NCBI GenBank assembly: GCA_030040515.1
Contig: JASHTO010000172.1
Span: 1-16,643, forward strand
Source of the DNA: Terriglobia bacterium
GTDB taxonomy: Bacteria > Acidobacteriota > Terriglobia > UBA7540
Direction: 5' to 3'
DNA: 16,643 bases
This document shows positions 1 through 6,830 of the stretch, in pieces (the first letter of the stretch is position 1; the number at the start of each line of letters is the position of its first letter). Both the position numbers and the translations under genes were made by a program. The notes under the pieces were generated by a model. The model did not search any database and was not told where the DNA came from. It saw only the letters and a program-made list of their open reading frames with translations.

Positions 1-1
1 T

Positions 2-748
2 TTCGAGGATTACGGCCTGAGCATCATCGCACACCTTCACAACACCAGCGCCAGGCGCAATGGCGACCGCGTGGAATCCGTTTACACCTGCAAGCGCGTG
101 GAGGACTCCGAGCAGGGCACCGCCACGCTCGACATTGAGCGTGGAATCGTGAGGGGCGTCTGGCCACGCCCCTGGCAAACCGACACCTGCATCGGACAGT
201 GGCATTACATGCTCAGCCAGCAATACAAAAGGCCCAAAACCATCGTCGACATGCTCGTGGACATCGTCAGCCGCAACGGCAACCTGATGCTGAATTTCCC
301 CCTCCCCGCGCGCGGCATGCTCGATCTGGAAGAATTGGCCGTCCTCGCCGAGGTCACCAAATGGATGGAAGTGAACAGCGAAGGAATTCACGGCACGCGC
401 CCGTGGAAGATTTTCGGCGAGAGCCCGGCCGCGGAAAAGTCCGCCGAAGATGCCTCTTTCAACGAAAATAAGCTGAAGGACATGACCGACGCCGACGTTC
501 GCTTCACCACGAAGGGCGACGCTCTCTATGCCTTCGTGATGGGCTGGCCGGAATACAAGACCGTCATCAAGCCGCTCGCCACCCACACCGGGCTGCGCGT
601 GGGCAAGATTCAAAACGTCGAACTCCTGGGCTTCGACGGCAAAATCGACTGGTCGCACGACGATTCCGGCCTGACGATCATGACCCCCGCGAAGAAGCCG
701 TGCGATTACGGCTATGCGTTCAAGATCAGGGGCGCGATTGGGTCATAA
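2..748 (+). CDS. alpha-L-fucosidase (GH29), C-terminal part, 5' truncated by window edge
   Basis: The reading frame is open from base 2 to a TAA at 746-748 (248 residues), so the true start lies left of the window. An in-frame GTG at 71 is only an internal valine. The fragment carries the end of the GH29 catalytic barrel: a D-I-E-R-G segment, then 'PWQTDTCIGQWHY', then 'LVDIVSRNGNLMLNFPLP', and finally 'NSEGIHGTRPW', which normally closes the catalytic domain. About 100 further residues follow with the look of the C-terminal beta-sandwich seen in this family. GH29 enzymes release alpha-L-fucose from glycans by a retaining mechanism. The nucleophile region and any signal peptide are outside the window, so location and exact specificity cannot be judged. 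Identification rests on the conserved motifs and is strong at family level. Confidence 0.9.
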   Translation, partial: FEDYGLSIIAHLHNTSARRNGDRVESVYTCKRVEDSEQGTATLDIERGIVRGVWPRPWQTDTCIGQWHYMLSQQYKRPKTIVDMLVDIVSRNGNLMLNFPLPARGMLDLEELAVLAEVTKWMEVNSEGIHGTRPWKIFGESPAAEKSAEDASFNENKLKDMTDADVRFTTKGDALYAFVMGWPEYKTVIKPLATHTGLRVGKIQNVELLGFDGKIDWSHDDSGLTIMTPAKKPCDYGYAFKIRGAIGS

Positions 749-957
749 GGATGATCGAAGGATTTTGCCGGCGAAACCAACGCGAGAATGGGGGCGAGGC
801 TCATCGACATCATTCACGCGCTGAATCACAGATTCGGTTACAATACCGACCCGAACAGACGGTTGGCGGCACATCGTCCTTGGGGTATGCCTGCGTGGTC
901 CATCGCTGTTCCCAGTTTCAACATGTCCTGGCGATAAAGCAGTCCAAAGAGGTGACG
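749..957. other. intergenic region, fucosidase to tricorn-like protease
   Basis: This 209-nt gap holds no gene I can support. An open frame runs through it into the protease, but the translation is low-quality and lacks a ribosome binding site. Two weak promoter-like matches are visible: TACAAT at 839-844 without a good -35, and TTGGCG at about 864 followed 17 nt later by TATGCC. Neither is convincing. No hairpin-plus-T-tract terminator is seen after the fucosidase. Confidence 0.4.
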
Positions 958-3900
958 ATGATGAGTCGTACTGCGAAGTTTCTGTTGCTCGCATTCCTTA
1001 TGGTTGTGCCACTGGGAATTTCCGCAGAATTGCCGGAAGGCCGGTTGATGCGCTTTGCCGACATCTACAAGGACAAGATCGTTTTCAGCTACGCCGGCGA
1101 TCTCTGGCTGGTGTCGTCTTCAGGGGGCGAGGCTCGCCGCATCACCACGGATCCCGGCCTCGAGCTTTTTCCCAAGTTCTCGCCCGACGGCAAGTGGATT
1201 GCCTTCACGGCGCAGTACGACGGCAACTTCAATGTCTACGTGATGCCTTCTGACGGCGGCGAGCCCAAGCAATTGACCTTTGAGCCCGATCCCGTCTCCT
1301 TGCCCGAGCGCATGGGACCGAATAATGAGGTGATTACCTGGCTTCCCGACAGCCAGCACATTCTATTTCTATCTCGCCGCGATACGTTTAACGACTGGTT
1401 CGGCCGCCTTTTCACCGTGAGCATCGACGGCGGGCTGCCTGTGCGCTTGCCCATTGACAAGGGTGGGCTCACCTCATTTTCTCCCGACGGCACCAAGATC
1501 GCCTACAACCGCATCTTCCGCAACTTTCGAACCTGGAAGCGTTATACCGGCGGCATGCACCAGCAGCTTTCGATCTACGATCTCAAGGACAACACTTACG
1601 AGTTGATCGCCGACAACCCTCACGTCTCGACGTACCCCATGTGGCACGGTGACACGATCTATTTCGGCTCAGACCGCGGTCCCGAGCATCGCATGAATCT
1701 CTACAGCTACAGCCTGAAGAGCAAGGAGGTGAAGCAGCTCACCGACTTCAAGGATTACGACGTGGATTGGCCGAGCCTGGGACCGGATGCGATCGTCTTC
1801 ACCAACGGCGGCTACCTCTACACTTTCGACCTGAAATCGCAGAAAGCGAAGAAACTCACCGTCTATCTGCCTGGCGATCGCGACCTGGCGCGCCAACACT
1901 GGGCCAACGTCGCCAAGTTCGTAACGGACTTTGATATTTCGCCCGAAGGGAATCGCGCCGTGATGAGCGCGCGCGGCGACGTCTTCACCGTCCCCGCCAA
2001 GGACGGCAGCATCCGCAACCTCACCCAGACGGCGGGAATCCGCGAGAGGTACGTGGCGTGGTCGCCGGACGGCAAATGGATTGCTTATCTTTCCGACCGC
2101 AGCGGTGAGGAAGAGTATTACATCGTCCCGCAGGACGGGATGGGCAAGGAAATTCGCATCACCACCGACGGCAAAATGGCGCGCATGCCTCCCGTCTGGT
2201 CGCCCGACAGCAAGAAGCTGCTTTTCGCCGATAAGGACGTGCGCCTCTGGTATGTCGATATCGACCAGAAAACTCCGGTGCTGATCGACCAAGGCAAATA
2301 CTTCGACATCACCGAATACGTCTGGTCGCCCGACAGCAAGTGGGTGGCGTACTCCAGGGTCGAAGAGAACAACAACAGCATCATTAACCTGTATTCGCTT
2401 GCCGATAAAAAGATCACGCCGGTCACCACGAGCTTCACCAGCAGCGGCAGCCCCTCCTTCGACCCCGAAGGCAAATATCTGTTCTTCCTCTCGCAGCGCG
2501 ATTACAACGAAGTTCTGGGCGTTTACGATTTCGAGTTTGCCAATCCCAAAGCCACGCGCGTCTATCTGGTGACGCTGCGCGCCGACCTGCCCTCCCCGTT
2601 TGCGCCCAAGAGCGATGAAGCCGGCAAGAAACCCGATGAGTCCGCGGACAAAGATAAGGACCAATCCGCTGACAAGAGCAAAAAGGAAAAGACGCCGGAG
2701 GACGTCACCAAGAATTTCCGCATTGACCTCGCGGGAATTCAGGATCGCGTCGTAGCGGTGCCCATGCCGCCGGGCAACCTCTACAACCTTCAAGCCGGCA
2801 AGAACGGAGTCTATTACGCGAGCGGGCCCATCTACGGACTCTCCGGCCCGTTGCCGGGTGAAGAGTCCGCCGTTCACGTCTACGACCTGAAAGAGCGGAA
2901 GGATAACGTGCTGCTGACGGGAACGGGTTCCTTCGCCCTCTCATTTGACGGCTCCAAGCTGCTTTATGCCGGAGGACATGGCGGCGGAGAGGGCGGCAGC
3001 CAGACTTACGGCATCATCGACGCCAAGCCTTCCGGCAATCCGCACAAAATCGGCGATGGCGTGCTGAATCTCTCCGCAATGGAAATGGATATCGACCCGC
3101 GCGCCGAATGGAAACAGATGTTCGACGAAGTGTGGCGGCAGGAACGCGACTTCTTCTTCGAGAAATCGATGAACGGTGTTGACTGGGCCGCCGAGAAAGA
3201 GCGCTATGCGCCGTTGCTGCCCGATGTCGCAGACCGCTTCGACCTCACCTACGTGCTGGGAGAAATGATCGGCGAGCTTTCCAACTCCCACACTTACGTC
3301 GGGGGTGGCGATTATCCCAACCTGCATCCCGTCAATCTCGGTTTGCTGGGTGTGGACTATGAACTCGATGCCGCCAGCGGTTATTACCGCTTCAAGAAGA
3401 TCTATCCGGGCGAAAACTGGGATTCCAGCACGCGCTCGCCCCTGACTGAGCCCGGAGTGGTGGCGAAGGAAGGCGACTACCTGATTGCCGTGAACGGGCA
3501 CGAGCTCAAGGCGCCGGAAGCTCCCAATCAGTTGTTCGTGAACACGGCGGGAGAAACGGTAACACTGACGCTGAACTCCAAGCCCTCCACGGACGGCGCG
3601 CACACGGTGATGGTAAGGCCGCTCTCGACGGAGTACTCGCTGCGCATGCTCGATATGATCGACACAAATCGCCGCAAGGTTGACCAGGCCACCGGCGGGC
3701 GCGTCGGTTATGTCTACATTCCGAACATGGGCGACGAGGGATTGAACGAATTCGTCAAGCAGTACTTTCCGCAGATTCGCAAAGAGGGAATGATTATCGA
3801 CGTGCGCTACAACGGCGGGGGTTTTGTGGACCAGCTCATCTTTGAGCGCCTGCGACGAGTCCTGATCGGCATGGAATCCGCTCGAAACTTCGCCAGCGGC

Positions 3901-4314
3901 ACCAACCCTCCCGCGGTCTTCAACGGCTCCATGGCGTGCATCACCAACTCTTACGCCGCTTCCGACGGCGACATCTTCAGCTACTACTTCAAGAAGTATC
4001 ACCTCGGCCCGCTCATCGGCACGCGCACCTGGGGAGGTGTGCGCGGCATTCGCGGCTATATGCCGCTCCTGGACGGCGGTTACATCACCCGGCCGGAATT
4101 CTCCGTCTACGGACTCAACAGTGAGTGGGTGGTGGAGAATTACGGCGTCGAGCCCGATATCGTGGTCGATAACCGGCCCGATCTGGTGATGAAGGGCCAG
4201 GACCCACAACTCGAAAAGGCTATCGAGGTGGTGATGCAGGACATCAAGGAGCACCCGAAACATCTGCCGCCGCGCCCGCCTGATCTGCCGGCGTATCCCA
4301 ATGGGCCGGGATAG
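958..4314 (+). CDS. exported tricorn-like S41 family peptidase (beta-propeller, PDZ, C-terminal protease core)
   Basis: A 1118-residue protein related to tricorn protease, a peptidase that trims oligopeptides downstream of larger proteases. The start at 958 (or 961, since two ATGs are adjacent) is chosen because GAGGTG at 949-954 is a good ribosome binding site and a signal peptide follows at once (residues 1-23, ending 'GISA'). Order of domains: beta-propeller repeats with many 'SPDGKW/SPDSK' blade motifs (about 30-700), a charged linker at 552-581, a helical start of the core with 'LSNSHTY' (S777, H778), a PDZ-like domain (about 795-890), and an S41 core. The core carries 'NSYAASDGD' (candidate nucleophile S1002), 'GTRTWGG', and 'VENYGVEPD' (E1060). 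These match the Ser-His-Ser-Glu tetrad known for Thermoplasma tricorn. Archaeal tricorn is cytosolic; the signal peptide here implies a periplasmic or secreted form, as is common in bacterial homologues. It appears monocistronic. Confidence 0.93.
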   Translation: MMSRTAKFLLLAFLMVVPLGISAELPEGRLMRFADIYKDKIVFSYAGDLWLVSSSGGEARRITTDPGLELFPKFSPDGKWIAFTAQYDGNFNVYVMPSDGGEPKQLTFEPDPVSLPERMGPNNEVITWLPDSQHILFLSRRDTFNDWFGRLFTVSIDGGLPVRLPIDKGGLTSFSPDGTKIAYNRIFRNFRTWKRYTGGMHQQLSIYDLKDNTYELIADNPHVSTYPMWHGDTIYFGSDRGPEHRMNLYSYSLKSKEVKQLTDFKDYDVDWPSLGPDAIVFTNGGYLYTFDLKSQKAKKLTVYLPGDRDLARQHWANVAKFVTDFDISPEGNRAVMSARGDVFTVPAKDGSIRNLTQTAGIRERYVAWSPDGKWIAYLSDRSGEEEYYIVPQDGMGKEIRITTDGKMARMPPVWSPDSKKLLFADKDVRLWYVDIDQKTPVLIDQGKYFDITEYVWSPDSKWVAYSRVEENNNSIINLYSLADKKITPVTTSFTSSGSPSFDPEGKYLFFLSQRDYNEVLGVYDFEFANPKATRVYLVTLRADLPSPFAPKSDEAGKKPDESADKDKDQSADKSKKEKTPEDVTKNFRIDLAGIQDRVVAVPMPPGNLYNLQAGKNGVYYASGPIYGLSGPLPGEESAVHVYDLKERKDNVLLTGTGSFALSFDGSKLLYAGGHGGGEGGSQTYGIIDAKPSGNPHKIGDGVLNLSAMEMDIDPRAEWKQMFDEVWRQERDFFFEKSMNGVDWAAEKERYAPLLPDVADRFDLTYVLGEMIGELSNSHTYVGGGDYPNLHPVNLGLLGVDYELDAASGYYRFKKIYPGENWDSSTRSPLTEPGVVAKEGDYLIAVNGHELKAPEAPNQLFVNTAGETVTLTLNSKPSTDGAHTVMVRPLSTEYSLRMLDMIDTNRRKVDQATGGRVGYVYIPNMGDEGLNEFVKQYFPQIRKEGMIIDVRYNGGGFVDQLIFERLRRVLIGMESARNFASGTNPPAVFNGSMACITNSYAASDGDIFSYYFKKYHLGPLIGTRTWGGVRGIRGYMPLLDGGYITRPEFSVYGLNSEWVVENYGVEPDIVVDNRPDLVMKGQDPQLEKAIEVVMQDIKEHPKHLPPRPPDLPAYPNGPG

Positions 4315-4318
4315 ACTC

Positions 4319-4394
4319 GTAGAGGCAGGCCTCGTGCCTGCCATTTGCCCCGCACGGAGCAGGGCCAGGGCGGCCGCGAGGGCCGCGCCCCTAC
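4319..4394. repeat. BIME-like compound palindromic element A
   Basis: A 76-nt element between two convergent genes. It begins GTAGAGGC (4319-4326) and ends GCCCCTAC (4387-4394), the inverse of the same terminus with one change. The left half folds as GGCAGGC-CTCGT-GCCTGCC (4324-4342). The right half folds around GCGGCC (4370-4375) and GGCCGC (4381-4386). About 25 nt of other sequence separate the hairpins. The architecture matches element B at 5961-6012. It lies between converging genes and could also slow transcription from both sides, but no T-tract follows, so a terminator is not claimed. The last bases form the stop codon of the gene on the minus strand. Confidence 0.75.
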
Positions 4395-5857
4395 CTTCCA
4401 TCGATCAGCTTCGCAATCGCGCCTGTGACCACACCTGCGACATCCGGTCCGGCGGAATTGACTTCGCCATACCAGCGCTCTTTGCGGCCGAGCAGCCAGG
4501 GCGGCTGATCGTCGTACTCAGCTTTGGGAATGATGTAACCGAGTTCGTCATTGGCGAGGCCGAAGATGAACTGGTAGGGGCTTTTCAGGTGCTCACGAAT
4601 GGCGGGCTCGAAGGGCGCGTCGGGATAATCCGCGCCCGGGTAGCGTGTGATGCCGCCGTTTACGAGCTCGGGATAGATCTCGCCGGGCACGGTCACGATT
4701 TCCGCCGCTACGCGCGCGCCCGCGAGCAAGCGGATGTAACTCACTTCCGTCCGCACATCGCGGCCCGTGGAGAAGTTCAATTCCCCCATGCCAGGAACAT
4801 CCTTCTGGATGATTGCAGGATCAATTCTGCCGCCGGTGTAAAGTGGCTTGCGGCCGCCGAAGATGCCGTTCGCGCCCGCCAAGCGAAATCGGTCATTGTG
4901 CAGCGGGACATAAATCGTGGCTCCGCGGAAGTCAATAGAATCCACATTCACCGCTTCCCCGCCCTTCACCGTGCGTTCGGCGATTTTGCCGATGAAATTT
5001 CCGAAAAGCTCCGCTTTGCGCCAGGTATTGTCCGCAGCCACCGCGCCTGTTTCCGGATCTTGCAGTGCCACGGAGCCGCCATTGCTTGAAAGCAGACCGC
5101 CGATGGATCCGTTGACGAAAATCGCGGTGCCGCCTGAGCTCGCCTCAACGTATTGGCAAAGCCAGTGCGGGTAGTCCGCCGTAATCTCCGTGTTCTTTCC
5201 TCCTAGAGTCTCCGGATGATCGCTCCAGTTGATCAAATCGCCGATCGTCTGACCGCTGGATTCGGACGCCAAGTGCATCACGAAAAGGTAAGGGTCTTTG
5301 ACGTAAGGCGGGCGGCTGTCGGACTGCAACATCGCGAGCAGAGGATGATCGTCGCGCGCAAGCGTAAGTCGCGCGGGTTGCATCGAGCGCGCCGCCTCCA
5401 CTGCGGCTTGCGTGATTCGCTCGCGCAGCCACACCATGTACTTCTCATCGATTCCCGATTGCAGCGGACCTGGCCCCCAAAGACCCATCGTGTCTGGCCC
5501 TTCATGGTCATGTGTGGAAGCCACGATCAGATGAGTAACTTCGGGCGCTTGGGTCTTCATCGCCTCGCGAATCTTGAGGACATCGTCGTAGAAAAGGCCA
5601 ATCAGGTCCGCCGCGCAAACCTCCAGGGTCTCTCTCCCCACTCCGAGGGCCAGACAACGTGCGTACAGATCATCGTGAACACCTGTCGCCACGCGATTCT
5701 GCCCGTAACCCGCGAGGTAAACCGCGGCGGCATGAACGTCCGGAGTGATCACCACTTTGGCGGCGCCCGCGCGCAATCCCTCTGCCGCGACAGCGGGCTC
5801 GACCGCCAGCAGAATGAACAAATTGAAGGCGAGGCACGTATAAGCGATTTGGCGCAA
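4391..5857 (-). CDS. neutral/alkaline non-lysosomal ceramidase-type hydrolase, N-terminal-domain-only form
   Basis: The translation matches the ceramidase N-terminal catalytic family (Ceramidase_alk). It has 'RAGAAKVVITP' and 'YLAGYGQ' near the N-terminus, 'VASTHDHEGPD' (H116, H118), 'INWSDHPETLGG' (H214), 'FVNGSIGG', 'VPGEIYPEL' and 'GLANDELGYIIP'. In characterised ceramidases these regions supply zinc ligands. I propose the TTG at 5855-5857 as start (488 residues): it is preceded by GGGAGG about 11 nt upstream and followed at once by a signal peptide ('CLAFNLFILLAVEPAVAA'). A GTG further upstream is a weaker alternative. The frame stays open to an ATG at 6085, but that extension runs through repeat element B and is rejected. 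The protein lacks room for the full C-terminal Ig-like domain of classical ceramidases, so the substrate (ceramide or another amide/ester) is uncertain. Its TAG stop lies in element A. Confidence 0.8.
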   Translation of the reverse strand: MRQIAYTCLAFNLFILLAVEPAVAAEGLRAGAAKVVITPDVHAAAVYLAGYGQNRVATGVHDDLYARCLALGVGRETLEVCAADLIGLFYDDVLKIREAMKTQAPEVTHLIVASTHDHEGPDTMGLWGPGPLQSGIDEKYMVWLRERITQAAVEAARSMQPARLTLARDDHPLLAMLQSDSRPPYVKDPYLFVMHLASESSGQTIGDLINWSDHPETLGGKNTEITADYPHWLCQYVEASSGGTAIFVNGSIGGLLSSNGGSVALQDPETGAVAADNTWRKAELFGNFIGKIAERTVKGGEAVNVDSIDFRGATIYVPLHNDRFRLAGANGIFGGRKPLYTGGRIDPAIIQKDVPGMGELNFSTGRDVRTEVSYIRLLAGARVAAEIVTVPGEIYPELVNGGITRYPGADYPDAPFEPAIREHLKSPYQFIFGLANDELGYIIPKAEYDDQPPWLLGRKERWYGEVNSAGPDVAGVVTGAIAKLIDGR

Positions 5858-5960
5858 GGATTCGACCGCCTCCCGGGCCGGCCTTGCAAAGTATATGCCC
5901 GACGCGGGGCAAGCTTCCACCCAGTGGATACGAGAGGCATGGCTTCCAGCCCTTGTCTTT

Positions 5961-6012
5961 GTAGGGGCAACCCTTGCGGTTGCCCTTGGGCAGCCACAAG
6001 GGCTGCCCCTAC
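5961..6012. repeat. BIME-like compound palindromic element B
   Basis: A compact 52-nt element between divergent genes. Outer ends are GTAGGGGC (5961-5968) and its exact inverse GCCCCTAC (6005-6012). Inside are two adjacent hairpins: GGGCAACC-CTTGC-GGTTGCCC and GGGCAGCC-ACAAG-GGCTGCCC. The second unit, read on the other strand, has the same layout as the first, with a CTTGT loop. Thus the element is two inverted copies of one unit with different stems. A possible decayed extension (GGCTTCCAGCC, 5941-5951) lies just to the left. I see no coding role. Confidence 0.8.
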
Positions 6013-6046
6013 AGATCAACGGCTGAGGAACCGATCGCGCTGAAAA

Positions 6047-6055
6047 TGGTAAGAT
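6047..6055 (+). promoter_or_regulatory. possible extended -10 (TGGTAAGAT) for the ABC transporter pair
   Basis: TG, one spacer base, then TAAGAT fits an extended -10 box. Transcription would start near 6062. That would remove the ATG at 6054 from the message and favour the ATG at 6084 as the start of the ATPase gene. No good -35 box is visible, so this is tentative. Confidence 0.3.
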
Positions 6056-6083
6056 GCTGGCGCCACAGAACGCAAAGAATTGC

Positions 6084-6830
6084 ATGGCTTCAACCCCGCA
6101 ATCCGGACCCGGCGCAATCGAGACGCGGGAGCTCTGCCGGCACTACACGCTCGGCGCTGCGGTCATTCGCGCTGTGGATGGCATCACGTTCTCGGTGCAG
6201 GCGGGTGAATTTGTGGCGCTGCTGGGCAGCTCGGGCTCGGGAAAATCCTCGCTGTTGAACCTGATTGCGGGACTCGACCGTCCGACCTCGGGAGAGGCAA
6301 CGGTGGATGGCCACAAGCTGGCGGATTTATCGAGCGAGGATCTGGCGCGGTATCGCCGGGAAAGTGTGGGCATTGTATTTCAGGCATTCAACCTGGTGCC
6401 CGGCATGACCGTGGCGGAAAATGTCGAGCTGCCGCTGCGTTTGGCGGAAACGGAGCGCGGTGAGCGGAGCGAGCGCGTGCGCAGGGCTCTTGAACAAGTG
6501 GGCTTGAGCGAGCGGCTGGCGCACCGGCCCAGCGAGCTTTCCGGCGGTGAGCAGCAGCGTGTGGCACTGGCGCGGGCGCTGGTGAATTCACCGCGCATTT
6601 TGCTGGCCGACGAACCCACGGGAAACCTTGACAGCCGCACCGGCGCGGAAATCATGCAGCTCATCGGCGATTGCAACCAGCGCGGGATGACCGTGCTGCT
6701 GGTCACGCATGAGCGCCCGCTTGCCGAAGCCCACGCCACGCGTTTGCTTTTTCTGGCCGACGGGAAAATGGTGGCCGATCAAGCCAACCAACGCGCCGAC
6801 AATCGCGAAGAAAGCGGGGCGAGCCCATGA
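6084..6830 (+). CDS. ABC transporter ATP-binding protein, MacB/LolD type
   Basis: A complete 248-residue nucleotide-binding subunit. It has Walker A 'GSSGSGKS' (48-55), Q-loop Q100 in 'VFQAFNLVPGMTVAENV', signature 'LSGGEQQR' (152-159), Walker B 'ILLADE' with catalytic E177, D-loop 'GNLDS', and switch H209 in 'VTHE'. The 'FNL.P..TV.ENV' stretch and the FtsX-type partner downstream place it in the MacB/LolD/FtsE group. These use ATP hydrolysis to drive mechanotransmission or lipoprotein/efflux functions rather than classical import. The start at 6084 is preferred over 6054 because the earlier ATG overlaps a possible -10 box and adds nothing conserved; neither has a strong ribosome binding site. 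Its stop overlaps the next gene's start (ATGA), implying translational coupling. Confidence 0.92.
   Translation: MASTPQSGPGAIETRELCRHYTLGAAVIRAVDGITFSVQAGEFVALLGSSGSGKSSLLNLIAGLDRPTSGEATVDGHKLADLSSEDLARYRRESVGIVFQAFNLVPGMTVAENVELPLRLAETERGERSERVRRALEQVGLSERLAHRPSELSGGEQQRVALARALVNSPRILLADEPTGNLDSRTGAEIMQLIGDCNQRGMTVLLVTHERPLAEAHATRLLFLADGKMVADQANQRADNREESGASP

Noticed and set aside
700..957. N-terminal extension of the tricorn-like protein back to base 700
   Set aside because: It would overlap the fucosidase and place 86 unrelated residues before a clean signal peptide with its own ribosome binding site.
4314..4394. Rho-independent terminator between the convergent protease and ceramidase-like genes
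   Set aside because: Stable hairpins are present but no T-tract follows on either strand; the structure fits the repeat family better.
2941..4401. Long open frame (486 codons) on the minus strand opposite the tricorn-like gene, and a 402-codon one at 1669-2877
   Set aside because: Both lie fully antisense to a strongly conserved protease gene and show no recognisable domain. Such frames are expected in GC-rich coding DNA.
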